In this document: positions 37,664 to 45,746 of the stretch, piece by piece
How positions within the stretch are numbered: the first letter of the stretch is position 1
Layout: every line of letters begins with the position of its first letter
DNA from: Pseudomonadales bacterium
GTDB lineage: Bacteria; Pseudomonadota; Gammaproteobacteria; Pseudomonadales; Azotimanducaceae
Assembly: GCA_011525295.1 (NCBI GenBank)
Contig: WTGV01000026.1
Span: forward strand, 1-64,000
DNA length: 64,000 nucleotides
Reading direction: 5' to 3'
Program-made: the position numbers and the translations under genes
The notes under the pieces: model-generated
Databases searched by the model: none
What the model was told of the DNA's origin: nothing
The model's input: only the letters and a program-made list of their open reading frames with translations

Positions 37664-38659
37664 TTATCGTTCGAACTTAACCCCTTCGGAGATTTTCCAA
37701 ATCGTTCTTCGAGGCAAATCACCGACCACGGTGATGATCTGAGGCCGTCCGCGGGAGTCAATAGCATTGCGTGAAGCAATAATCGTTGGACCAACCATTT
37801 GCGTTAACTGAATGTCCACATTCTTGCTTCCCGGTAGTGGGCGAATCTGAACTGTGAAACTATTCATCCCGTCCGAATATTTACTGCGAATTAACACACC
37901 ATCCTTGGATTTGATACCTGACAATTTAAAACCTTCCGGAATGTAGCTTGGTTCCCAATCTGCTTGCACGCCGGTAGTATCCGATTCCTCTTCATTCACG
38001 ATACTCACCGAAAGTTCCGATTGTTCCGTTCCTTCAGCAACCAAGAGCTCTGGAATTGAGTTTTCCAAAACGTTAATTTCGGTAAATTTCAACATAGTCA
38101 GCAGTCGCGCGTCGTCGCAATCACACATTTCCATACGGAGCAGCAACGCAGTCGACTTGTCAATCCAAATCTTAAAGCCGTGTCGGTCAGCTTGCTTGGG
38201 CATGATTGAAATTCCCACCGCGTCGCGATCGGCAATTGTTCTGTCGGGCAACTCGGCGATGTCATAGGATTCGCTAAGTGTTGCAACGTCAGGTGGAAAT
38301 AGTCGAGAAAGAGAATAACCACTTAGATCATTACTCATGTCACTAAGAGCGTCGTCCGGGGAGAAATTAATAGAGAGTGCTTCGTCAGTTCTATGAATCT
38401 CACGTTTTGGTCCATTAAGAGGCTTGGCTTTGACCTGAGGCTTCCCGTCAATGACGTACTGACAGTACTCGATCGAGGTGATATCGGTTCCGTTCCAGAA
38501 GTCAAGAACTCCCTCAAAACTTAGCTTCGAGTGGGCTTCGTGCATCGCCTGAACCCACTCTGCTGGGGTACGCTCATCACCGCGTACTCCAAACACACAA
38601 ACTACAATGACGAAGCAGTAAACAGTGGGGTGTGTGAAACGGTACTTTGAGTCGGTCAT
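37664..38659 (-). CDS. rseB: RseB/MucB periplasmic sigma-E regulator
   Basis: A 331-residue protein that binds the periplasmic part of RseA and shields it from DegS until misplaced LPS or lipoprotein is sensed. It shows a signal peptide (~1-28), the lipid-binding N-terminal domain (SFEGVLDFWNG, DEALSINFSP) and the C-terminal domain with WEPSYIPEGFKL and VGPTIIASRNAI. The first domain diverges from E. coli RseB, including an unusual CDCDD stretch. ATG overlaps the rseA stop by four bases. Confidence 0.9.
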   Translation of the reverse strand: MTDSKYRFTHPTVYCFVIVVCVFGVRGDERTPAEWVQAMHEAHSKLSFEGVLDFWNGTDITSIEYCQYVIDGKPQVKAKPLNGPKREIHRTDEALSINFSPDDALSDMSNDLSGYSLSRLFPPDVATLSESYDIAELPDRTIADRDAVGISIMPKQADRHGFKIWIDKSTALLLRMEMCDCDDARLLTMLKFTEINVLENSIPELLVAEGTEQSELSVSIVNEEESDTTGVQADWEPSYIPEGFKLSGIKSKDGVLIRSKYSDGMNSFTVQIRPLPGSKNVDIQLTQMVGPTIIASRNAIDSRGRPQIITVVGDLPRRTIWKISEGVKFER

Positions 38660-39270
38660 AACTCTTCGGATACGTTCCTAGACACAACGTTTGCGTCATA
38701 CATCAACGACTGTTCTATACCAGAACGAAAGATGTCGTGAGAGTGCAAAGCGTCCAGCGTTATTTGATGAAGGTATTCAAGGATCTCTGGAGGTGCCATG
38801 GACACACTCATTTCAATCGAGTCGTCAAAGGAAAATGGCTGTTGGGCGACGTCTCCAGACGCGAGTGTTTCAGAAACACTGCCCTCAACTGTGTCGGTGT
38901 TAGCTATGTTTGAGGCAGACTCAGAAGTATCGTTTGCAAACATGAAAAACAACGCGACCATAATGCACGCCGCGAGACCGGCACCAATACCTCCATGAAC
39001 CAACATATTCTTGATCCGAGTTCGAGATCGGAACGGAAGCACGTCACCGTTAGCGGGAAGTGCGTCGGCAAGGGCATCCCAATCTGTAGGTGCTTGCACA
39101 TTGGAGACACCTTCATTCCTTAATACAGCAGCGATCGAGTGGTAATTTTTCCACTCCTCTCGCAAGTCTTCGTCCTCGGCTAACCGTTGCAACAGTTGCG
39201 AGGATTCGTCTGTCGAAGCTTCTCCATCGACAAATGCTGAAAGGGACGTTTTCAACGAATCAGACATCAT
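38656..39270 (-). CDS. rseA: RseA/MucA anti-sigma-E factor
   Basis: A 204-residue single-pass membrane protein. The N-terminal ~75 residues (LSAFVDGEASTDESSQLLQRLAEDEDLREEW...YHSIAAVLR) form the sigma-binding domain, a membrane helix lies at ~89-112 and the rest is periplasmic, to be cut by DegS and RseP on envelope stress. It does not end in the aromatic residues sensed as free C-termini by DegS; it closes with EEL. Overlaps rseB by ATGA, 130 bases downstream of rpoE. Confidence 0.9.
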   Translation of the reverse strand: MMSDSLKTSLSAFVDGEASTDESSQLLQRLAEDEDLREEWKNYHSIAAVLRNEGVSNVQAPTDWDALADALPANGDVLPFRSRTRIKNMLVHGGIGAGLAACIMVALFFMFANDTSESASNIANTDTVEGSVSETLASGDVAQQPFSFDDSIEMSVSMAPPEILEYLHQITLDALHSHDIFRSGIEQSLMYDANVVSRNVSEEL

Positions 39271-39400
39271 GATTTCTCAACTCTTGGTGGGATGATCCTT
39301 CGGGAAACCCAAAAGTCAACACTCAATTTTATACGAAAAATCATCACGCTTTCCGACATTCTCCTTCGTTTCACAAGGTTAATTCACTATTCATGACTTG

Positions 39401-39985
39401 TTAGAACCTGTTTTCGCGTTCGCGAATTTTCTCTGATACTGATGCCCTCGCTCTAAATATTCGTGAACGAACGGTTCCAACCGGACAGTCCATGATCTGA
39501 GCGATCTGTTCGTAGCTCAAGCCCGCATGTTCTCGCAACGTAATAGCACTTCGTAGTTCTGGTTCTAAATTTTGGACAGTTTCCTTAATCAAAAGTTCCA
39601 ACTCTCGGGACTCCAGAAGATTTTCTGGATTTTCATTTTCCTGAAGATGGGTATATTCATTGCTAGCCGATTCTTCGTATATATCGATATCGGTATTCGC
39701 ATGCTTGCGCGCTTTAGCGACTAGGTGGTTCTTTGCCGTGTTGGTTGCAATACGATATAGCCAAGTAAAAAACTGGCTTTCCCCTCGAAATTTTGGTAGC
39801 GCTCGATAAGCTTTAACGAAAGCATCTTGTACTACGTCTTCCACATCTTCGCGGTTATCTAAAATTCGACTCACTGCCGACCGCAACCGGTGCTTATATC
39901 GATGGAACAGTAAGTCGAACGCCCGGTTATCGCCTGCTTGAACTCGCTTCACCAATACGGCGTCTGTGTCTTCCTTTTGTGTCAA
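39401..39985 (-). CDS. rpoE: Sigma-E (RpoE) extracytoplasmic function sigma factor
   Basis: A 194-residue ECF sigma factor. Start is set at TTG 39985 because AAGGAAC lies seven bases upstream and the length then matches E. coli RpoE (191); the ATG at 40030 would add 15 residues that the family lacks. Region 2 (EDVEDVVQDAFVKAYRALPKFRGESQFFTWLYRIATNTAKN) and region 4 (ITLREHAGLSYEQIAQIMDCPVGTVRSRIFRAR) are near-identical to E. coli. It directs envelope-stress genes, and in this window possibly the operon starting at 22634. Confidence 0.96.
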   Translation of the reverse strand: MTQKEDTDAVLVKRVQAGDNRAFDLLFHRYKHRLRSAVSRILDNREDVEDVVQDAFVKAYRALPKFRGESQFFTWLYRIATNTAKNHLVAKARKHANTDIDIYEESASNEYTHLQENENPENLLESRELELLIKETVQNLEPELRSAITLREHAGLSYEQIAQIMDCPVGTVRSRIFRARASVSEKIRERENRF

Positions 39986-40111
39986 GTGAATGTTCCTTTG
40001 ATCATTGACCGCGAGAATCAAGCAGACCATGGGTCAAATATTTTTTAAATATTGTAGAGCATCACACTCCTCAACGACACGTGCGCTTATACAACAATTC
40101 GCTGATTCCTA

Positions 40112-40140
40112 GTTTGTTAGTGATAGCGGCAAAAAGTTCC
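40112..40140 (-). promoter_or_regulatory. Possible autoregulatory sigma-E promoter of rpoE
   Basis: The minus strand reads GGAACTTTTT from 40140, a perfect sigma-E -35 element. The -10 at the expected distance (ACAAAC, 40117-40112) is poor. Autoregulation of rpoE is the rule in relatives, which raises the prior. Confidence 0.3.
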
Positions 40141-40211
40141 CTTACACATGAACATTCCAAGAAAGACACTTGCTTCAATGCGGTGCTGGTCCAAAATTTT
40201 TGTAACTTACT

Positions 40212-41810
40212 ATGGGTTTTGACGCAGACGTACTAATTGTTGGAGCCGGGGCAGCCGGACTCACCACTGCTCTTCAATTGGCCGATACCCACAAGGTTCT
40301 GCTGATTACCAAGGAAGATCTTAGAGCTGGCTCGACCACACAAGCACAGGGTGGAGTCGCGGCCGTGACTCACAAAGGGGATTCTCTAGAAGCACACGTT
40401 CAAGACACTTTAAAAACGGGATTTGGCTTGTGTGACCCTACGATCGTACGCATGGTAGTAGGTCAAGCCAATCAGGTAGTTGCGCGACTAGTAGAGCTAG
40501 GGGTGCCGTTCGATCGCGACACGGAAGGGTTTCAGCTTGCCAACGAGGGTGCTCACAGCTTTCCAAGAGTGCTTCATGTTGCAGATGAGACTGGCCAAGC
40601 AATTGCTGCGACTCTCGTACACCATGTGAATCAGCATCCAAACATCGAAGTTCGTGTCAACCGAGTGGCTATCGATCTTATTACCAGTAAAAAACTCGGA
40701 AAACAAGAAAACAGAGTGCTTGGGATGTACGTCTACGACCGAGGACAACAAATCGTGGAAACCTTAGCAATACCATGTGTGGTACTTGCGACGGGAGGTG
40801 CATCTAAAGTTTACAAGTATACGAGCAATCCTGCGGGTGCTACTGGAGACGGAATTGCGATCGCGGCACGCGCGGGGTGCCGAATTTCGAATATGGAATT
40901 CAATCAGTTTCACCCTACCTGCTTGTATCATCCGAGCGCTACTTCATTTTTGATTTCAGAGGCAGTACGCGGTGAAGGCGGAAAGTTGATCTTACCTAAC
41001 GGCGATTCGTTTATGCATCGATTTGATGAAAGGGAAGAGTTGGCGTCGCGAGATGTTGTTGCGCGGGCGATCGATTTTGAAATGAAGCGTCTCGGAGTAC
41101 CCTCGTTGTACCTGGATGTAAGCCAACTCTCAGCGACTCATGTCCAAGAACGCTTCCCAACAATCTATGAGAAATTACTGAGCATTGGAATCGACATGAC
41201 GCGTGAACCGATTCCCATAGTACCAGCCGCCCACTACACCTGTGGTGGAGTGTTGGTTGATGGCGACGGACTGACCGATATTGAGGGACTCTATGCCGTC
41301 GGTGAAACTGCTTGTACCGGCTTGCACGGCGCAAATCGATTAGCGAGCAATTCCTTACTCGAATGCTTTGTTTTTGCCCATGCGGCGGCAAGACACATTC
41401 AAAAGCATTGGACCATACTGAAGCAAACAGACATCGTTATTCCCGAGTGGGACGAGAGTCAGGTCACAGAGTCTGATGAAGATGTTGTTCTCTCGCAAGA
41501 CTGGGGGGAATTACGAGGCTTTATGTGGAACTATGTTGGTATTGTGCGAACCAACCAGCGGCTAGAACGAGCTTCTCGACGCCTAGATATGCTGAAACGT
41601 GAAGTGCACGAGTACTACTCAAAATTCAGGGTAAACAGCGATTTATTGGAACTCAGAAACTTGATTCTGGTCGCAGAACTCATAGTGAAAGCCGCTCAAT
41701 GGCGAGAAGAATCTCGTGGGCTACATTTCAACAAAGACTATCCCGAAACAAGTCCCAACGCAACACCCAGTATCATCCGACCGGGCATGGATCCACTTGA
41801 TGTGTTTTAG
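40212..41810 (+). CDS. nadB: L-aspartate oxidase
   Basis: A 532-residue flavoprotein that oxidises aspartate to iminoaspartate, the first step of NAD synthesis. The dinucleotide motif GAGAAGLTTALQLA is at ~9-22; TTQAQGGVAAV, EFNQFHPTCLYHP, SEAVRGEGG, AAHYTCGG and LHGANRLASNSLLECFVFA are all family landmarks. Start ATG 40212. It is divergent from rpoE, as in E. coli. The stop is four bases before the convergent sdhE. Confidence 0.96.
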   Translation: MGFDADVLIVGAGAAGLTTALQLADTHKVLLITKEDLRAGSTTQAQGGVAAVTHKGDSLEAHVQDTLKTGFGLCDPTIVRMVVGQANQVVARLVELGVPFDRDTEGFQLANEGAHSFPRVLHVADETGQAIAATLVHHVNQHPNIEVRVNRVAIDLITSKKLGKQENRVLGMYVYDRGQQIVETLAIPCVVLATGGASKVYKYTSNPAGATGDGIAIAARAGCRISNMEFNQFHPTCLYHPSATSFLISEAVRGEGGKLILPNGDSFMHRFDEREELASRDVVARAIDFEMKRLGVPSLYLDVSQLSATHVQERFPTIYEKLLSIGIDMTREPIPIVPAAHYTCGGVLVDGDGLTDIEGLYAVGETACTGLHGANRLASNSLLECFVFAHAAARHIQKHWTILKQTDIVIPEWDESQVTESDEDVVLSQDWGELRGFMWNYVGIVRTNQRLERASRRLDMLKREVHEYYSKFRVNSDLLELRNLILVAELIVKAAQWREESRGLHFNKDYPETSPNATPSIIRPGMDPLDVF

Positions 41811-41814
41811 TCGT

Positions 41815-42099
41815 TTAGAGCGACGGTTTTGGGTCGACAATCTCGCCAGTTTTTCGAAACTGCAGTACCATATGAATGAGGGTCGTATAACGAGAGATCT
41901 GTTCTGGTTGCCGTGTTAAATCCAATAGTTCAAAGTCGTCGCATTCAAGCATTTCGACAAACACTAGCTGTAGTTCGCCTGAAAGTTTTTCAAAACATGC
42001 CTCCGCAAACGGACGAAACAAGAGATCGAGTTCGAGCATTCCACGCCGTGAGCGCCACAGTGCTTGTTGATGGAGTACAGATATGTCAGTGTTGTTCAT
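41815..42099 (-). CDS. sdhE: FAD assembly factor SdhE
   Basis: A 94-residue protein needed for FAD attachment to succinate dehydrogenase and related flavoproteins. The RRGMLELDLLFRPF motif at ~17-30 contains the conserved RGxxE that contacts the flavoprotein. Start set at ATG 42099; a TTG at 42117 is also in frame. It faces ygfZ across a short region, the typical arrangement in gammaproteobacteria. Confidence 0.9.
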   Translation of the reverse strand: MNNTDISVLHQQALWRSRRGMLELDLLFRPFAEACFEKLSGELQLVFVEMLECDDFELLDLTRQPEQISRYTTLIHMVLQFRKTGEIVDPKPSL

Positions 42100-42156
42100 G
42101 AATTGAACGTGTCTCAATGAAGCACAATTCCGAAAGTATCAAATTCTAAAAATCAA

Positions 42157-42837
42157 ATGCAATATCTTGCGTCACTTACAGTCAGTGGAATCGATGCAGC
42201 CAAGTTTCTTCAAGGCTACGTCACATGTGACTTGGAAATGATTCAACCGAAGCAAGGACTACCATCAGCACTCACGGAAATAAAAGGTCGAGTCATCGCC
42301 AACGGATGGTGCTACGGAATTCCAACGCAAGTTACGCTCGTGTTCCACCAGTCATTAGTTCAAACAGTCAAGAATCACCTAGGACGATACATGGCATTTG
42401 CAAAGTCCGAGTTTTCACATGAAACCACAGAACTTGGTCTTACGGCTACCGCTTCCGAAAGTGACGTCGTATTAGCACCGTTTGGATGGGGGATTGTACC
42501 CGCTGCGAGCGCGGACAATCAACTGAATCACCTCACTGTCAGCAATGAATTTCCCATCGTACAAGCAGACACAAGCGGACTGTTCCTACCACAAATGCTC
42601 AATCTCACTCAACACAGTGCAGTGAGTTTTACAAAGGGGTGTTATCTAGGTCAAGAGATCGTGGCGAGAGCGGAACACCTTGGTCAAGTGAAGCGACAAC
42701 TGTTCAGATCTCAGTTATCCAATGAAGAAGTGCCGGTTGGTTCAACCATTAAGCTTGCCGATCGTGGTACTTGTACAGTTGTCGCCGTCGATCAAGACCA
42801 GACGCTCTTGGTCGGTCGAACACCGAGGCCCAACTAA
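42157..42837 (+). CDS. ygfZ: YgfZ/GcvT-like iron-sulfur assembly protein
   Basis: A 226-residue folate-binding protein; the signature KGCYLGQEIVAR near residue 168 contains the invariant Cys. YgfZ supports iron-sulfur enzymes such as MiaB. At 226 residues it is much shorter than E. coli YgfZ (326), having a reduced C-terminal barrel, but such short forms exist. It faces sdhE and precedes the first YciB-like gene by 58 bases. Confidence 0.9.
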   Translation: MQYLASLTVSGIDAAKFLQGYVTCDLEMIQPKQGLPSALTEIKGRVIANGWCYGIPTQVTLVFHQSLVQTVKNHLGRYMAFAKSEFSHETTELGLTATASESDVVLAPFGWGIVPAASADNQLNHLTVSNEFPIVQADTSGLFLPQMLNLTQHSAVSFTKGCYLGQEIVARAEHLGQVKRQLFRSQLSNEEVPVGSTIKLADRGTCTVVAVDQDQTLLVGRTPRPN

Positions 42838-42895
42838 TCACCGCGCACCCAACACTAGAATGACAAGACGCAAATATTAGGAGTGGATTGATACT

Positions 42896-43537
42896 TTGTA
42901 CCAGATTCTAGAAATCGCCCCCGGAATTGTCTTTGTAGCTTCATACTTTGCAGTCTCTCACTTCTTTCCTGAGGTCCAGCCCATCTACTGGGCTACTGGA
43001 CTCTTCATGATCGCGTTGGTCATTCAGTTCATGATCTGCTTGCTTTTCAAATTGAAGATTTCTAAGCTAATGTGGGTCGTACTAGTCGTGGGCATTACCG
43101 CGGGTGCAATAACGATCGTGTTTCAAGCGCCGATCATCATTAAATGGAGACCTACTGTGATTTCTTGGGCGATGTGTGTTGCATTTCTCATGACACACGC
43201 TTTTGGTCGTAAGAACATCCTGAAATGGCTTCTCGAAGATTACGTACAACTGTCTGACCGTCTTTGGAACTATCAAACATTAGTCTTTGGGATTGTGTTT
43301 TTTCTCTCCGGCACGACAAACATTGTGGTTGCGTACTCGTTTTCCGAGGAAACTTGGGTGTTTTACAAATTTTTGTCGTGGTTTGTCTGGCCAATACTCT
43401 CCGCCATCTTGCTGGGTATTGTGTTCTGGGTCGAAAACAAACGAACCGGAGGCGCGATCTTTGAACAAGATTCGGGCGAAATAAACGACTCGAGTACGCA
43501 GAAACTTGAACCAAGCGAACAGGAATCGTCGCAGTAA
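42896..43537 (+). CDS. YciB-like inner membrane protein, copy 1
   Basis: A 213-residue protein with five or six membrane helices matching the YciB/IspZ family: PIYWATGLFMIALVIQF, KWRPTVISW and the FGRKNILKWLL segments are landmarks. E. coli YciB (179 residues) affects envelope and septum properties. The C-terminal ~30 residues form a charged tail absent from E. coli. The start is TTG at 42896, with AGGAG twelve bases upstream. A paralog follows at 43670, about one third identical by eye. Confidence 0.8.
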   Translation: MYQILEIAPGIVFVASYFAVSHFFPEVQPIYWATGLFMIALVIQFMICLLFKLKISKLMWVVLVVGITAGAITIVFQAPIIIKWRPTVISWAMCVAFLMTHAFGRKNILKWLLEDYVQLSDRLWNYQTLVFGIVFFLSGTTNIVVAYSFSEETWVFYKFLSWFVWPILSAILLGIVFWVENKRTGGAIFEQDSGEINDSSTQKLEPSEQESSQ

Positions 43538-43669
43538 ACACAAGGTTCCATACCGCGGGGCGTCTGTCTGCTCAATCAATTTTGCGCACCAGTTCCCTTC
43601 GTGAACTCAAACTCGGGAATACCGAGTGGCGAGGCTATAATCGAATAGGTCAAATTAAGGAATGCATAG

Positions 43670-44275
43670 ATGTTTGCTTACGGCATCACTGACCTAATAG
43701 CTGCTTTCGCTTTCGTAGTTTCTTACTTCTTTTTCTTCGATCAGAACATCTACGCGGCTACAGTTCTTTTCATGATTGTTTTAGCAGTTCAATTCATGAT
43801 CATCCGCCTAGTTTTCAACTGGAAAATTTCCAATCTTATGTGGATCGCATTCGGTGTTGGGATGACAACAGTCTTAATTGCCATGGTGTTTCAAGACCCA
43901 GTCGCGATCAAATGGCGACCTACTCTGATTTTGTGGACAATAAGCGCGATTTGCTTCCTTGCCCTCGTCTTAGGTCGTAAAAATGTCCTTCAGTGGATCC
44001 TAGGGAAGTGGATGATTTTTGTTGAATTGTTCTGGAGTGCTGTTTGTGTGTTATTCGCGCTCACCTATCTTCTTGCGGGGATAACCAACCTTGTAGTTGC
44101 TCACGCGTTCAACGAGCAAATATGGGTTATTTTTGTAGCTTTCGCTTGGATAGTATGGCATTGGATTGGGAGTGCCATAGCTCGTTTCGTAATGCCGTTG
44201 ATGCGGGCAAAAATCGAAGAACAAGTCGAAACTGAACTTCTTGAATTGGAAGAAGATCTGCCCGCGACAGAGTAG
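43670..44275 (+). CDS. YciB-like inner membrane protein, copy 2
   Basis: A 201-residue paralog of the upstream gene with the same helices and landmarks (IYAATVLFMIVLAVQFMI, KWRPTLILW, LGRKNVLQWILG) and an acidic tail. The pair points to a duplication followed by divergence. A TATAAT box at 43636-43641 precedes it, without a clear -35, so it may have its own promoter. Its stop codon is immediately followed by the ATG of pdxJ, so the two are probably co-transcribed. Confidence 0.8.
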   Translation: MFAYGITDLIAAFAFVVSYFFFFDQNIYAATVLFMIVLAVQFMIIRLVFNWKISNLMWIAFGVGMTTVLIAMVFQDPVAIKWRPTLILWTISAICFLALVLGRKNVLQWILGKWMIFVELFWSAVCVLFALTYLLAGITNLVVAHAFNEQIWVIFVAFAWIVWHWIGSAIARFVMPLMRAKIEEQVETELLELEEDLPATE

Positions 44276-45070
44276 ATGCACACAGTATTATCGGTAAATG
44301 TCAACAAGATTGCGTGGCTGCGTAACGCTCGTAATGGCAACGAACCAAATGTCGGTGCGGCCAGCACAAAGATCATCAAAGCAGGTGCGGCTGGGATCAC
44401 CGTGCACCCCCGACCAGATCAAAGGCACATCCGTCCAGAAGATGTCTATGAGCTCAGCTCAATAGCTAAATCCTTCGATGTTGAGTACAACATTGAAGGT
44501 AACCCGACGACGGAACCGCAAGCCAACGGTTTTCCAGGATTTATGAAGTTGGTTCAAGATACTCGACCAACTCAGTGCACTTTGGTTCCTGATGAGTCTT
44601 CTCAGCTGACCTCAGATCATGGTTGGAACCTACGTGATTCAAAACAAATGGAAACGGTATCCCACGTTGTCAATGAACTACACGAACTTGGGTGTCGAGC
44701 GAGTATTTTTGTTGACGCGGATCCGGAAATTGTCAGCCTTGCACACCAAACTCAAACCGATCGAATTGAACTGTTTACTGGTCCTTGGGCAACAACCGTC
44801 GCAAGTTTTGGAATCGGGAGTAGCGATGCAACTCAATGGCTCGCGAAATACAGCGAAGCGGCCGACACCGCACACGAACTCGGACTAGGCGTGAACGCAG
44901 GACACGACTTGAATTTACAAAATGTGTCGGAGTTCTGTCGGGCTGTTCGTGTTGCTGAAGTGTCAATAGGTCATGCGCTCATTGCCGACGCACTGGACCA
45001 CGGTCTTGAGCCTGTCGTACAAAAGTATCTGGATGCCATCTTTCGTGGTTGTGAATTACGAGACCGATAA
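44276..45070 (+). CDS. pdxJ: Pyridoxine 5'-phosphate synthase PdxJ
   Basis: A 264-residue TIM-barrel enzyme that condenses 1-deoxyxylulose 5-phosphate with 3-amino-1-hydroxyacetone phosphate in vitamin B6 synthesis. It starts LSVNVNKIAWLRNARN and continues GITVHPRPDQRHI, EYNIEGNPT, CTLVPD and AGHDLNLQN, all landmarks with the usual catalytic Glu and His. Slightly longer than E. coli PdxJ (243). ATG 44276 follows the YciB-like stop with no gap. Confidence 0.95.
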   Translation: MHTVLSVNVNKIAWLRNARNGNEPNVGAASTKIIKAGAAGITVHPRPDQRHIRPEDVYELSSIAKSFDVEYNIEGNPTTEPQANGFPGFMKLVQDTRPTQCTLVPDESSQLTSDHGWNLRDSKQMETVSHVVNELHELGCRASIFVDADPEIVSLAHQTQTDRIELFTGPWATTVASFGIGSSDATQWLAKYSEAADTAHELGLGVNAGHDLNLQNVSEFCRAVRVAEVSIGHALIADALDHGLEPVVQKYLDAIFRGCELRDR

Positions 45071-45128
45071 AAGACTCGATACTAAAATATTCCGTGTGAA
45101 CGACTAAATATAGATTGGAGACTAAACT

Positions 45129-45680
45129 ATGAAATTTTGGCGAACCTTTTCGTTGGTGGTTATAGCACCAGTTCTAGCATTGATAGCTTCTGGTGAAGAA
45201 ACGGAAACCGTTGAACTGAATGCGGGCGACGAAGCACCAGACTTTACGTTACCCGGCAGCGACGACGAAGAGTACAAATTATCGGACTTGTTGAAAGACG
45301 GGCCGGTTGTACTCGCCTGGTTCCCTAGAGCTGATACGCCAGGATGTACGGCTCAGTGTAAATCAATTACTAAAAATGGCGACCTCATTCGCAAGTTCAA
45401 AGTCAACTACTTCATGATCAGTGTAGACTCTGAAGACGATAACCAAGCATTCGCGGAAAAGTATGGGGCAGACTTCACGATTTTGTCCGACGAAACGAAA
45501 GAAGTTGCTAAAGCATACGGCGTACTATCGAACCGTGGATACCCGAAACGGCACACTTTTTACATTGGTAAGGATGGAAAGATCTTAAAGGTGGACCGCA
45601 ATGTTTCAGTAGATACCTCTGCCGAAGACATGGCGAAATATCTTGAAGAATTGAAGGTCGAAAAAGTCGAAGAGACTTAA
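45129..45680 (+). CDS. Exported Bcp/PrxQ-type peroxiredoxin
   Basis: A 183-residue peroxiredoxin. Peroxidatic C73 sits in DTPGCTAQC with a second Cys at 77, the pattern of PrxQ enzymes that form an internal disulfide. A signal peptide (~1-21, ending ALIASGEE) suggests periplasmic action, unlike the cytoplasmic E. coli Bcp. It ends with a charged tail. Expected to reduce hydroperoxides with thioredoxin-like help. Single gene with an upstream region of 58 bases after pdxJ. Confidence 0.88.
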   Translation: MKFWRTFSLVVIAPVLALIASGEETETVELNAGDEAPDFTLPGSDDEEYKLSDLLKDGPVVLAWFPRADTPGCTAQCKSITKNGDLIRKFKVNYFMISVDSEDDNQAFAEKYGADFTILSDETKEVAKAYGVLSNRGYPKRHTFYIGKDGKILKVDRNVSVDTSAEDMAKYLEELKVEKVEET

Positions 45681-45746
45681 CCACAAGTACCAACAACACA
45701 AACCCAAATTCACAAGCGCAGGACACACAGTCCAATATCGTTTAGA

